A stretch of 64,000 bases of DNA from Faecalicatena contorta (GCF_039521745.1 NZ_BAAACT010000148.1); one strand, 5' to 3'; positions 1-9,415 are shown, counted from the stretch's first letter. Made by a program: numbers and translations. Notes: generated by a model from the letters alone, not told the origin.

Positions 1-1
1 T

Positions 2-3000
2 GTTACGGTCTTCGTATTCCTTCTGGCCGTCTATGGACTTTTCCTGAGCCGGTATTCCGGAAGCACGGAAGTTGTGGCAGGGACGCCGTTTTCCGGCCGC
101 CGTCGGCAGCACATGGAGGAGATGACAGGCGTGTTTGTCCAGTCTCTTCCGGTTTTTATGCAGGCCGGGGCTGAGGAGACATTTACAGCTTATCTGGAAT
201 CGGTAAAACAGACGGTTTCGGGGATGCTGGATCATCAGGAGATTACCCTGGAAGAACTGCTTGAAATCACCAAAACTTCGAGGACAAGAGACCGGAATCC
301 TTTGTTCAGCGTGATGTTTACTATGACGCCTGTGAAAAGCGGGGATATAACGATCGGAAATGCAAAGCTTGCCTACATTCCCAGCGATACGTATGCCGTG
401 AAGATGGATCTGAATCTCGAGGCCGTGTATCTGCAGGGAAGATATCATTTCCGGTTTGAGTACGCCAGGAGCTTGTTTGACGAGGTGACGATCGCATTTT
501 ACAGCAGATGTTATCTGCAGGGACTTAAGGAAGTGCTGCAGAATCCGGAGGCGCTGCTTTCGGAGATTTCCATGCTGGATAAGGCGGATCAATACAGACT
601 GCTGGATCAGCCCGTGCGCCTCAGGACGCCTTATGATGCGACAACGGTGGATCAGGCCGCCGATTATTATGCCTATGCGGATCCGGATCGTACTGCCGTA
701 CAGTGGGGAAACGACTCCTGTTATACTTTTGGGGAGCTGAAGGAGAAAACCGATGCTCTGGCGGGAATACTGAGGGCTGAGGGAATCGGCCGGGGAGATA
801 AGGTAGCTTTTCTGACGAAGAGAACGGGGCTGCTGCCAGTTTTTATGTTCGGTATTTTGAAATCCGGTGCGGCTTATGTTCCGATCGATCCGGAATTTCC
901 GGGGGAGAGGATTCTTTATATGCTGACGCAGGCCGGTGTCAGGCTGGTGCTTTATGGACAGCAGGAACTGGTTCTGGGGAATCTGCCCTGCAGGGAACTG
1001 GTCTGGGATGGACGGGAAGCGGGATCTGTTTTGGAGGTACCGGCTGCAGAGCATGGAGCTCAGGATGCGGCAAACGTGATCTTTACTTCCGGAACCACAG
1101 GGAAGCCGAAGGGCGTGGTTATGTGCCACAAATCTCTGTCAAATCTGCTGGCGCATCTGGAACCTCTGCTGGGAGACCGGGAGGAAAAGATCCTGTGTGC
1201 ATCCAACTGCGTCTTTGATGTGTTTACGACGGAGACGATACTGGCGCTTGGAAAAGGGTATGCGGTCAGTGTTGCCGATGAGGAGGAGATGCTGCTTCCA
1301 TGGAAGATGGCGGAGCGGATCCGGCGTGACCAAGTTACGGTGCTTCAGCTGACGCCCTCGAGAATTCAGATGTGTCTGGGAGATGAAGCATTCTGCGGGG
1401 CATTGCGTGGGATACACCGGATTATCCTTCTGGGTGAGCCGTGGAGTATGGAGTTAAAAGACAGGCTGAACGGTCTGACAGATGCCCGGATCTTCAATAT
1501 TTATGGTCCGACGGAGACTTCCGTGCACAACTGCCAGGGGGATATTACGGATGAGAAAAGTATCCATATCGGAAAGCCCATCGGAAACTGCCGGTATTAT
1601 CTGCTGGATGAAGAACGCCGCCCCGTACCGCCCACAGCCGTCGGGGAAATCTATATTGCAGGGGAATGCCTGTCACCGGGGTATATCAACAGGCAGGATC
1701 TGACGGATCAGGCCTTCCTGCCGGATCCATTTCTAAAAGGAGAAAAGATGTACAGAACCGGAGACCGGGGAAGGCTCAGAGCCGACGGAAACTGGCAGTG
1801 CCTTGGCCGGGTGGATACTCAGATTAAACTGAACGGACACCGGATCGAGCCACTGGAGATTACGCAGATTATGCTGCAGTCGGGGCTGGTAAAGGAGGCG
1901 GCCGCTGTGCCTGTCCTGCATCAGGGCGCGGTGCGTTTCCTCAGGGCCGCGGTAGTCAAAGCGGAGGGATATACGGAAGAGTTACTCAGGGCATATATGA
2001 AGAAGAAGCTTCCGGACTATATGATCCCTTCAGAGATCCATGTGCTTGAGGAATTACCAAGAACGGCCAGCGGCAAGACAGATCTAAAAAAACTGGCGGA
2101 GACAGAGGCGGAGGTGCAGACGGCCGAAGCCGGGGAATCAGGGATTGCTGAGTTGTGGAAAGAAGTGCTGGGACGGGAGCCTCTTCGGGACGTATCGTTC
2201 TTTGAACAGGGCGGGACCTCGCTTCAGGCGATTCTTATTTTAAATCGTTATCACCAGAAAGAGTATGATTTTGGTATCAATGATTTTTATCGTTGTCCAA
2301 CGCTGGGAGAACAGGAGAAAATGCTCTGCCCCGTGCCCGGTAAAGAGAGAGAAACGGCGGTTCCAGCGCAAAAAGAAGCACTCTGGGAACTGCCGGCTGT
2401 GCTTTCAGACCAGGAAGAAAGGATGTGCAGGCCCGGGAATATATTTCTGACTGGCTGCACAGGCTATCTGGGAAGTTATATATTGAAAAAACTGTTGGAA
2501 TACGGCAGCGAGAAAATGTACTGTCTGGTAAGAGGCGGGATGGTCCGGCTGGAGGAAAGCATGAATTATTACTTCGGCGCCGGTTATCTTGATAAATATA
2601 AAGAACGTCTTTATGCGTTTGACGGAGAACTGACGGCGGAACAGTTTCAGGCGGATCCATGCGTTTATGAGGAGATGGTGCATAGTGTTACGCGGATATT
2701 CCACTGTGCGGCGGACGTCCGGCATTATGCGCCGGAAGAAGAACTTATCAACACGAATGTTGAGGGCACCCGGCAGGTGCTGCGCTTTGCAGAGGCTTCC
2801 GGAGCTGCAGTGATGTATATATCCACAATCAGTGTTGCAGGAATGCAGACGGCCCGGACAAAGGAACAGGGAGCAGTGCTGTCAGAGAAGGATCTGAATA
2901 TCGGCCAGAATTGGTGGGAGAATCCCTATGTCAAGAGTAAAATTATGGCGGAGAAACTGGTAGACGATGCGGTACGGCGGGGCCTTGGTGCTAATATCTT

Positions 3001-3511
3001 CCGGATCGGAAGGCTGGTCTCCAGTTCCTTTGACGGGATATTCCAGAAAAATCCGGAATCGAATGCATTTTACAGGCTGATCAAAGGGGTGATAGAACTG
3101 GGGATGCTTCCGGAGATTCTGTATCACCAGAGGCTGGAAGTAACCCCGGTCAATCTGGCGGCGGAGGCAGTTGTCAGACTGAGCAAAACAACAAAGTCCG
3201 CCTATCATATCTGCAGCCCCCATAAGATTGAAATCGGCTGCCTGGCTGAGGCGTGTAAAGCCGTTCAGATAACGGACGCAGAGACGTTTGCAGGGACACT
3301 CAAAGAAAAGAGCATGCGGTCGGAATCCCCGTATATCCAGGCATTAGCACAGACCTGGTTTGAACTGCAGAACCGGGAGGCCGAAGTGGTGCCAGATACG
3401 GCGTTTACACAGAAAACTCTGGCTGCACTGGACTTCTGGTGGCCCCAGCCGGACATCGGAAAACTGAAACTATGCTTTACAAAAGAAGAGGGGAGGGAAG
3501 AGCGACAATGA
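2..3511 (+). CDS. Nonribosomal peptide synthetase, C(partial)-A-PCP-R module (5' truncated by window)
   Basis: The reading frame is open from base 2 and enters the window inside a condensation domain, so the N-terminus lies upstream; a GTG at 74 is internal, because the residues before it continue the condensation fold. Domains in order: C-terminal part of a condensation domain (about 2-560), adenylation domain (about 600-2060, with FTSGTTGKPKG near 1083 and NIYGPTETS near 1500), peptidyl carrier (FFEQGGTSLQ, phosphopantetheine serine at 2219-2221), and a thioester reductase domain (about 2440-3500, TGCTGYLGS nucleotide-binding loop, catalytic-type YVKSK near 2926). Reductase termination in this family releases the peptide as an aldehyde or alcohol using NAD(P)H. 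The stop overlaps the sensor kinase start (ATGA), so both are probably co-translated. The product is unknown; earlier modules, if any, are outside the window. Confidence 0.93.
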   Translation, partial: VTVFVFLLAVYGLFLSRYSGSTEVVAGTPFSGRRRQHMEEMTGVFVQSLPVFMQAGAEETFTAYLESVKQTVSGMLDHQEITLEELLEITKTSRTRDRNPLFSVMFTMTPVKSGDITIGNAKLAYIPSDTYAVKMDLNLEAVYLQGRYHFRFEYARSLFDEVTIAFYSRCYLQGLKEVLQNPEALLSEISMLDKADQYRLLDQPVRLRTPYDATTVDQAADYYAYADPDRTAVQWGNDSCYTFGELKEKTDALAGILRAEGIGRGDKVAFLTKRTGLLPVFMFGILKSGAAYVPIDPEFPGERILYMLTQAGVRLVLYGQQELVLGNLPCRELVWDGREAGSVLEVPAAEHGAQDAANVIFTSGTTGKPKGVVMCHKSLSNLLAHLEPLLGDREEKILCASNCVFDVFTTETILALGKGYAVSVADEEEMLLPWKMAERIRRDQVTVLQLTPSRIQMCLGDEAFCGALRGIHRIILLGEPWSMELKDRLNGLTDARIFNIYGPTETSVHNCQGDITDEKSIHIGKPIGNCRYYLLDEERRPVPPTAVGEIYIAGECLSPGYINRQDLTDQAFLPDPFLKGEKMYRTGDRGRLRADGNWQCLGRVDTQIKLNGHRIEPLEITQIMLQSGLVKEAAAVPVLHQGAVRFLRAAVVKAEGYTEELLRAYMKKKLPDYMIPSEIHVLEELPRTASGKTDLKKLAETEAEVQTAEAGESGIAELWKEVLGREPLRDVSFFEQGGTSLQAILILNRYHQKEYDFGINDFYRCPTLGEQEKMLCPVPGKERETAVPAQKEALWELPAVLSDQEERMCRPGNIFLTGCTGYLGSYILKKLLEYGSEKMYCLVRGGMVRLEESMNYYFGAGYLDKYKERLYAFDGELTAEQFQADPCVYEEMVHSVTRIFHCAADVRHYAPEEELINTNVEGTRQVLRFAEASGAAVMYISTISVAGMQTARTKEQGAVLSEKDLNIGQNWWENPYVKSKIMAEKLVDDAVRRGLGANIFRIGRLVSSSFDGIFQKNPESNAFYRLIKGVIELGMLPEILYHQRLEVTPVNLAAEAVVRLSKTTKSAYHICSPHKIEIGCLAEACKAVQITDAETFAGTLKEKSMRSESPYIQALAQTWFELQNREAEVVPDTAFTQKTLAALDFWWPQPDIGKLKLCFTKEEGREERQ

Positions 3512-5331
3512 CAATAGCCGGGCATATACTGGATATATCGGCAGCCGTACTGGGGTTTTTCATTGTCAGCTGCCTGATGAAGGGCAGGCTGTCGGCAGCA
3601 CAGAAGCTGTATCTTTCCTCGGCCGGATTTCTGCTGATCTGGCTGCTGGCAATCATTGGGATGGAGTACACCGAGAATATGGCGGCGCTGCAGGTCATGG
3701 ATGCAATTACATGTGCCTGTTCCGCCATGCTCATTATGACCATACTGCTGATTTCCCTGATCTTTACGAGAAATCAGGTAAAGGTACCGCGGCACTACTG
3801 GCTTTTGTATGTGCTGCCGGTGCTCTCGTCTCTAGTTGTATTTACAAATCCGCTGCATCATTTGTTTTACAGGCAGTTTTCCATCTACGCATCGGAAGTA
3901 AGGTTTGGCCCTTTGTTTATCATCTCGGGGCTGCAGTACTATATTTATTCCATTATCGTAGTAATCATCATGTTCCGGTATGGAATCAGGCGCAGGACCA
4001 GAAGTGTATGGGGGCAGGTGGGGCTGTTTATCGGAGGGCTGTTTGTTCCGTTCTTCACGAATCTTCTGGCAACCCTTAAGATTGTAGACCTGCCCATATC
4101 TGCTACACCGCTGGCCTTTCTGATCACTATATTGTGCCATGGGATTGCCGTGTACTACTTGAATTTTTTAAATATCAAACCGGTGGCTCTGGAAAACATG
4201 GTGGATAACGTTTCAGAGGGATACGTCATTCTTTCCTCTGACAGATGCATTATTTATTCAAACGCTGCATTTGATGAAGTATTCGGGGAACAGTATAACA
4301 TGAAGATTAACAGTTATCTGAATCAGGTAGTTGAGGGACTGGAGGAGCGGAAACGAGATGTGATTTACAACTTGCTTAATTTTTTTGATGTATGCAAACA
4401 GTCTGTAAATGTTATCTCTTATGAACAGGCGATTCTGTGTGAAGAAGGCAAGGTCTATTATTCGGTAGAACTTACACCCATTTTTGCAAAGCACAGCATG
4501 GCCGGAGTTCTGGCAATGTTCCGGGATGTGACAAAACTGAAAGAGGAAATAAAAAGAAAACAGCAGAATCTGAGCCGGGCAATGGAGAGAGAACGGCTGA
4601 TCTCACTCGGACAGATGATTGGAAGTATTTCCCACAACCTTAAGACTCCGATTATGGCTATATCGGGGGATGTGACGATTCTGGAGGACTTAGTGAGGGA
4701 GTATTCCCAGAGTGTAGGAGACCCGGAGGTTACGATTGAAGATCATCAGGGAATTGCAGGGGAGATGGAGGGATGGCTGGCCAGGATTCAGGAATGCTGT
4801 GCTTATATGTCAGACATCATAACGACGGTAAAGGGTATGGCTACAAATTTAAGTACATCCTCGGAGGAGGATTTTACAATGGATGAAGTGTTCAAAAGAG
4901 TGGAAATGTTTCTGAAGGGCAAGCTGGTCAAAAATGGCTGCAGACTGATTACGGATAACAGGCTTTTAGAGAACACTGTGATACAAGGGGATATCAATAA
5001 TCTGGTCCAGGTAGTCAATAATCTTTTGGACAATGCATGTGATGCCATGGAGGGGAAGGGCGGAGACATTGAACTCAGGGCCTGGAAAAAGGACGGCAGT
5101 GTCTATATTGCTGTGAAGGATCATGGTATGGGTATCTCGGCAGATGTGAGGGAAAAACTGTTCCGCTTAATGTGTACAACAAAAGGAACGAAAGGAACCG
5201 GACTGGGTCTGTACAGCTCGGCGGAGATTATACGGGCACGGTTCGGCGGCAGGATATGGGGTGAGAATAACGAAGAAGGAGGAGCATCCTTCTATGTCGA
5301 GCTCCCAGTCGAGGAAGACAGGAGAGGATAA
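3508..5331 (+). CDS. Sensor histidine kinase with N-terminal 7TM-type membrane domain and PAS
   Basis: A 607-residue protein. Residues about 5-220 hold seven or so hydrophobic segments typical of histidine kinase 7TM input domains, followed by a PAS-like segment (about 230-335), a coiled linker and a transmitter domain. The phosphoacceptor region reads GSISHNLKTP with His376. The ATPase part shows an N-box (NNLLDNACDAM), DHGMGIS and GTGLGLYS. It should autophosphorylate at the inner membrane and pass phosphate to the regulator encoded 5 bp downstream. I chose the ATG at 3508 because it forms an ATGA overlap with the upstream NRPS stop and follows a purine-rich GGGAGGGAAG site; an in-frame ATG at 3439 has no such support. 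The ligand cannot be read from the sequence. Confidence 0.9.
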   Translation: MTIAGHILDISAAVLGFFIVSCLMKGRLSAAQKLYLSSAGFLLIWLLAIIGMEYTENMAALQVMDAITCACSAMLIMTILLISLIFTRNQVKVPRHYWLLYVLPVLSSLVVFTNPLHHLFYRQFSIYASEVRFGPLFIISGLQYYIYSIIVVIIMFRYGIRRRTRSVWGQVGLFIGGLFVPFFTNLLATLKIVDLPISATPLAFLITILCHGIAVYYLNFLNIKPVALENMVDNVSEGYVILSSDRCIIYSNAAFDEVFGEQYNMKINSYLNQVVEGLEERKRDVIYNLLNFFDVCKQSVNVISYEQAILCEEGKVYYSVELTPIFAKHSMAGVLAMFRDVTKLKEEIKRKQQNLSRAMERERLISLGQMIGSISHNLKTPIMAISGDVTILEDLVREYSQSVGDPEVTIEDHQGIAGEMEGWLARIQECCAYMSDIITTVKGMATNLSTSSEEDFTMDEVFKRVEMFLKGKLVKNGCRLITDNRLLENTVIQGDINNLVQVVNNLLDNACDAMEGKGGDIELRAWKKDGSVYIAVKDHGMGISADVREKLFRLMCTTKGTKGTGLGLYSSAEIIRARFGGRIWGENNEEGGASFYVELPVEEDRRG

Positions 5332-5336
5332 AGGGA

Positions 5337-6908
5337 ATGCGGAAGAACAGAGCTGGAAAAGAAAAAAATGGTTTTAAAATGTTCATTTTGGACGATGACA
5401 GAAATATTCTGGATGCTTTGAGTGCCAATTTCCGCACAAAAGGCTACGAAGTAGAGACACAGGAAAATCCGCTGACAGCATTGGAACAGCTGAAGAACGG
5501 CCGCTATGATATTCTGATTTTGGACTTTATCATGTCCCCAATCTGTGGGGATGAGGTGGTTGCGCGGCTGAGAAAGTTCGATACCAGAATCTATGTAATC
5601 ATGCTGACCGGGCATAAAGAACTGGCGCCCCCGTTAAACACGATCCGGGAGCTGGCGATTCAGGGATACTGTGAGAAGAGCAGCCGGTATGACCAGCTGG
5701 AACTTCTTGTGGAAAGCTGTGTGAAATGCATCCGGCATATCAATACAATCTACCGGTATCAGGACGGGCTGTCCAGTATTCTGGACGCGATACCCCACCT
5801 GCACCAGATGGTGCCTGTCGATGAGCTGTGCGGTCAGGTGCTGAAGGAGCTGAAGGCTCTGGTACAGACAGGGGATGGCTTTGTGTGGGTGAAACCAGAT
5901 GGCGTACTGACGGATCTGGGAAATGCCGAACTGCCGGCGGATATATACAGAGGGGCCGGCTCTTACGATAAGCCATTTTTTGAGTTTGAGAATGAGGATT
6001 TCCCGGTAATTGTAGAACATGTTAGAAAGAGTATGGCGGAGCAGCGGATTATCTATCATAATGGAGTCCTGCTTGTGCCTCTCCTTGGAAAACGGGAGAT
6101 CATTCTGGGTGTCATGGGAGCGAAAACCGGGACCGCACCGGATACTACGCTGGAGGCGCTCTTGTCGGTGTATGCGGAGCAGGTATCCACAGCCCTTCAC
6201 AATACACTACTGAAAATGTTGTTAAATGCCAACAATAAGAGGCTCTCCGGCATGAATAAGCGGCTGATGGACAGCTATATGCAGACGGTAGAGGCACTCA
6301 GGCTGCTGGTGGATGCCAAGGATCTCTACACAAGAGGGCATTCCGACCGGGTATCCTATTATGCGGTGAAACTTGCGGAACGCCTGGAATGTGACGCGGA
6401 ATTTGTGAAACGGGTCAGGGTAGCAGGACTTCTGCATGACATTGGGAAGATCGGTGTATCGGACGCAGTGCTTAGCAAACCGGAACGGCTAAGCGAGGAG
6501 GAATTCAGAGAGATCAGAAAGCATCCTGACATGGGCGCCAATATTCTGTCCTGTATGGATATGTTCAGCAATACGGGAGAGATTGTGTGTGCGCATCATG
6601 AGCGCTATGACGGGACGGGTTATCCCAGAAAGCTGAAGGGGGAAGAAATTCCGCCGGAGGCTAGGATCATAGCAATTGCGGACGCATTTGACGCGATGAT
6701 GTCCGATCGGCATTACAGAAAAAAACTCTCATTTGCAGAGGCTGTGAGCCAGCTGAAAGAGGGGAAGGGCGCCCAGTTTGACGGCCATTATGTGGATGTA
6801 TTTCTGGAAGTACTGAAGGATTATGATACAATCAGTGAGCAGCTGCGATGGACTTATGATGAAAATAAAGGAAGAAAAGAAAATTATGGAGCAGAAGAAT
6901 ATTTATAA
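5337..6908 (+). CDS. Response regulator with REC, GAF-like and HD-GYP domains
   Basis: A 523-residue protein. The receiver domain (about 14-130) has the acidic cluster DDD at 19-21 and phosphoacceptor Asp63 in LILDF. The middle (about 150-300) resembles a GAF domain. The C-terminal HD-GYP domain (about 320-505) has LLHDIGKIG (His367-Asp368), HHERYDGTGYP (Gly428-Tyr429-Pro430) and IADAFDAM. HD-GYP domains with these residues hydrolyse cyclic di-GMP, or cGAMP in some branches. Its position 5 bp after the kinase makes a cognate pair likely. The start at 5337 follows GAGAGG; an internal Met15 is an alternative start. The 3' end overlaps the ligase gene by 23 bp. Confidence 0.9.
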   Translation: MRKNRAGKEKNGFKMFILDDDRNILDALSANFRTKGYEVETQENPLTALEQLKNGRYDILILDFIMSPICGDEVVARLRKFDTRIYVIMLTGHKELAPPLNTIRELAIQGYCEKSSRYDQLELLVESCVKCIRHINTIYRYQDGLSSILDAIPHLHQMVPVDELCGQVLKELKALVQTGDGFVWVKPDGVLTDLGNAELPADIYRGAGSYDKPFFEFENEDFPVIVEHVRKSMAEQRIIYHNGVLLVPLLGKREIILGVMGAKTGTAPDTTLEALLSVYAEQVSTALHNTLLKMLLNANNKRLSGMNKRLMDSYMQTVEALRLLVDAKDLYTRGHSDRVSYYAVKLAERLECDAEFVKRVRVAGLLHDIGKIGVSDAVLSKPERLSEEEFREIRKHPDMGANILSCMDMFSNTGEIVCAHHERYDGTGYPRKLKGEEIPPEARIIAIADAFDAMMSDRHYRKKLSFAEAVSQLKEGKGAQFDGHYVDVFLEVLKDYDTISEQLRWTYDENKGRKENYGAEEYL

Positions 6909-8517
6909 ACAGGTAAAACTTTATAAAACCCTGCCGGAGTGCCTCCTTGACGTGCAGGATGCATATGCGGAGAGACCGGCTATCACGTCTTTCGACAGGG
7001 CGGGTACCCAACGGGATGTTTCTTACCGTGAATTTGTAAAAGATGTGCAGGGAGCCGCCTATATGATGGTACAGAAAAAAATGGCGGGTAAACACATTGC
7101 CCTGGTGGGCGAAAATACTTATGAATGGATTGCTGCATTCTGCGCGGCCGGCTGCATCGGTTCCGTGGGAGTGCCGATCGACGTGGAACAGCCGGAGGAA
7201 GAAATCCTGAATCTGGCTGAATTTGCGGATGCTTCTTACACGGTAGTGCAAAAAGATTTTAAAGCTGCATTCCAGGGATGGAAAAAAGAACGTGTGATCT
7301 GTATGGACACCGGAATCCGGGAGATGATGGAAGAGGGCAGAAGAAAAGTGGAGCAGGAACAGATCCAGGGATTTTCATTTGCCCAGGACATCGGGCCGGA
7401 TACAACGCTGGCAATTGTATATACGTCAGGAACAACCAGTGTTTCCAAAGCCGTAGTACTTAGCCATTATAATATGATGTATGATGCCTGCTGCTGTCAG
7501 GCTTCGGTGCAGCTGGAAGATCGGATGTTCAATCCGCTTCCTCTTTACCATACATATTCTCTGGGATGCGGGATTTTGGATATGATCGCGCACGGTCAGA
7601 ATATCTGCATCAACGGAAATCTGAAAACGCTGTTCCGCGACATCAAGCTGTACAGGCCGAGTATTCTCATGGCGGTGCCCCTGATTTTAGAAAATCTGCT
7701 CAAAGAAATCCACCGGATCCAGGAAAACATGGGAATCCGGGAGCAGACAGCCCAGGCAGTAGAAAAATATAAAAAAGGAATCTTTACAAAAAAGCCCGTG
7801 AAGGTCAACGGTATGGATCTGATTCTGGGGGACCAGCTGAAGACAATCTGCTGCGGCGGAGCGCATTTGAATGAAAAGATAGCAGAGGAATTTGCAGCTT
7901 ATGGTATTGATGTACTTCAGGGCTATGGAATTACAGAGTGCAGTCCACTGATCAGCAACAGCATCAGGGGACAAAACAGAATCAACTCCGTTGGCCTTCC
8001 GCTTCCAGGGGTGGAATTAAAGCTGGCAGACGGAGAGATTCTGGTGAAGGGTCCTATTGTATTTAAAGAATACTATAAAAATCCGGGCGCTACAGAGGAA
8101 AGTTTTACAGATGAATGGTTCCATACAGGGGACATTGGCTATATGGACAGAAAAGGCTTTCTCTATATCTGTGGGAGAAAGAAAAACCTGATCGTTTTCA
8201 ATAACGGAAAAAAGGTGGTTCCGGAGGAACTGGAAGCTTATATCCAGGAGCTTCCTCTTGTTAAAGAAGTGATGGTGTACGGGGCAAGTACGGGAAATGC
8301 ACTGGATGAAGTGAAGCTTTCCGCACTGGTCTGCGTAGACGCGGAGAAGACCAGTGAGACAGACAATTATAGGATACTGGAAAGTATACAGGAGTCCATT
8401 GCGGAGTTGAACGCAAAACTGCCGGTCTATAAGAGAATCCAGTCTGTAAAGCTGTCCGAGTCCGAATTTAAAAAGACTTCCATGCAGAAAATCCAGAGAA
8501 GGAAGGTGACGGTATGA
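6886..8517 (+). CDS. Acyl-AMP ligase (long-chain acyl-CoA synthetase-like)
   Basis: A 543-residue ANL-superfamily adenylating enzyme. Visible motifs: the phosphate loop VYTSGTTSVSKAVVLSH (near 7420), GYGITECSP (near 7921) with the acid-adenylate contact, WFHTGDIGYMDRKG, and the hinge and lysine region GRKKNLIVFNNGKKVVPEE. It probably activates a carboxylic acid as acyl-AMP. Because a dedicated carrier protein follows with a 4-bp overlap, the acyl group more likely goes to that carrier than to CoA, but this is inference. The start at 6886 follows AAAGGAAG with 11-nt spacing; upstream in-frame ATGs lie deep inside the regulator gene. Confidence 0.88.
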   Translation: MEQKNIYKQVKLYKTLPECLLDVQDAYAERPAITSFDRAGTQRDVSYREFVKDVQGAAYMMVQKKMAGKHIALVGENTYEWIAAFCAAGCIGSVGVPIDVEQPEEEILNLAEFADASYTVVQKDFKAAFQGWKKERVICMDTGIREMMEEGRRKVEQEQIQGFSFAQDIGPDTTLAIVYTSGTTSVSKAVVLSHYNMMYDACCCQASVQLEDRMFNPLPLYHTYSLGCGILDMIAHGQNICINGNLKTLFRDIKLYRPSILMAVPLILENLLKEIHRIQENMGIREQTAQAVEKYKKGIFTKKPVKVNGMDLILGDQLKTICCGGAHLNEKIAEEFAAYGIDVLQGYGITECSPLISNSIRGQNRINSVGLPLPGVELKLADGEILVKGPIVFKEYYKNPGATEESFTDEWFHTGDIGYMDRKGFLYICGRKKNLIVFNNGKKVVPEELEAYIQELPLVKEVMVYGASTGNALDEVKLSALVCVDAEKTSETDNYRILESIQESIAELNAKLPVYKRIQSVKLSESEFKKTSMQKIQRRKVTV

Positions 8518-8789
8518 CAGAAGAAGAAATGCTGCTCCTTGTAGAAGAGATCGTAAGAGAGGTGACAGGGGTGAAGAAGCTGACCATGGATACAGAGTTT
8601 GTAAATGACCTGGCGCTGAATTCCATGGATGTGGCCAATCTGGTATGCGCGTTCGAGGAGAGATTTGATACGGATATTCCCATGAAAGATGTGCGCAACC
8701 TTATGCAGGTGAGAGACGTGATTCGGTATATGCAGAAATGGGAACATATGCGGGACGCGGACGGCCGCGCCGATGAGAACAATTTGTAA
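8514..8789 (+). CDS. Acyl carrier protein, stand-alone
   Basis: A 91-residue acidic four-helix carrier with the phosphopantetheine attachment motif DLALNSMDV (Ser37; the usual DSL is NSM here). It overlaps the ligase stop as ATGA and ends the cluster: after it the sequence enters a new promoter. It probably carries the acyl group activated by the ligase and hands it to the NRPS, for example to a starter condensation domain upstream of the window. It is not the housekeeping fatty acid synthase ACP by context, since no fab gene is nearby. Confidence 0.88.
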   Translation: MTEEEMLLLVEEIVREVTGVKKLTMDTEFVNDLALNSMDVANLVCAFEERFDTDIPMKDVRNLMQVRDVIRYMQKWEHMRDADGRADENNL

Positions 8790-8823
8790 TTAGTAAGAAA
8801 TCACAGGAAATTATGAAAATCTC

Positions 8824-8852
8824 TTGACAAAGAAAGGCGAACTTGATATTAT
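8824..8852 (+). promoter_or_regulatory. SigA promoter of ilvN-ilvC
   Basis: A perfect -35 TTGACA (8824-8829) and -10 TATTAT (8847-8852) with a 17-bp spacer, 63 bp upstream of ilvN. It separates the branched-chain amino acid genes from the biosynthetic cluster. Confidence 0.88.
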
Positions 8853-8854
8853 TA

Positions 8855-8878
8855 AAAAACAGAACGCACTCTGTTTTT
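8855..8878 (+). repeat. Inverted repeat at the predicted ilvN transcript 5' end
   Basis: AAAAACAGA and TCTGTTTTT (9 bp) around a 6-nt loop, starting a few bases after the -10 box. It is A/T-rich with only two G-C pairs, so it may be an operator or a 5'-terminal hairpin rather than a strong terminator. Confidence 0.5.
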
Positions 8879-8914
8879 GCATTTCTGAAGTTAGACAGGA
8901 AAGTAGGGAGGCAT

Positions 8915-9415
8915 ATGAGAAGACAGGTTTTTTCATTGCTGGTTGACAACAATCCGGGTGTACTAAGCAGGATTGCTGGACTTTTCAGCAGAAGGGGATA
9001 CAGCATTGACAGTATTACGGCGGGAATGACTGCCGATCCCAGATTTACAAGGATTACGGTCGTTGCAAGCGGAGACGAACTGATACTGTCCCAGATAGAA
9101 AAGCAGGTCCGCAAGCTGGAGGATGTCATAGAGATCAAGGTTCTTAAGGACGATGAATCCGTGTACAGGGAGCTGATCATGGTGAAGGTCCGCGCCAGTG
9201 CAGCACAGCGCTCGGAAGTGATTTCCATCGCAGATATATTCAGGGCCAAGATCGTTGATGTTGAGAAGGAATCCATGATGATCGAGCTGACAGGGAACCA
9301 GTCCAAGCTGGAAGCGTTTCTGAACCTGCTCGACGGCTATGAGATACTGGAGCTGGCAAGGACAGGGATCACGGGTCTTGCGCGTGGGATCAAGGATGTC
9401 ACATTTATAGACTGA
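8915..9415 (+). CDS. ilvN: Acetolactate synthase small (regulatory) subunit
   Basis: 166 residues. It begins RRQVFSLLVDNNPGVLSRIAGLFSRRGYSIDSI, the ACT domain signature of IlvN/IlvH, followed by the ALS C-terminal domain (about 80-160). It binds valine and controls the catalytic IlvB subunit in valine, leucine and isoleucine synthesis. The start ATG at 8915 follows AGGGAGG with a short 3-nt spacer; the frame is open upstream, but those residues do not resemble the family. No ilvB is in the window. It is followed 114 bp later by ilvC. Confidence 0.93.
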   Translation: MRRQVFSLLVDNNPGVLSRIAGLFSRRGYSIDSITAGMTADPRFTRITVVASGDELILSQIEKQVRKLEDVIEIKVLKDDESVYRELIMVKVRASAAQRSEVISIADIFRAKIVDVEKESMMIELTGNQSKLEAFLNLLDGYEILELARTGITGLARGIKDVTFID

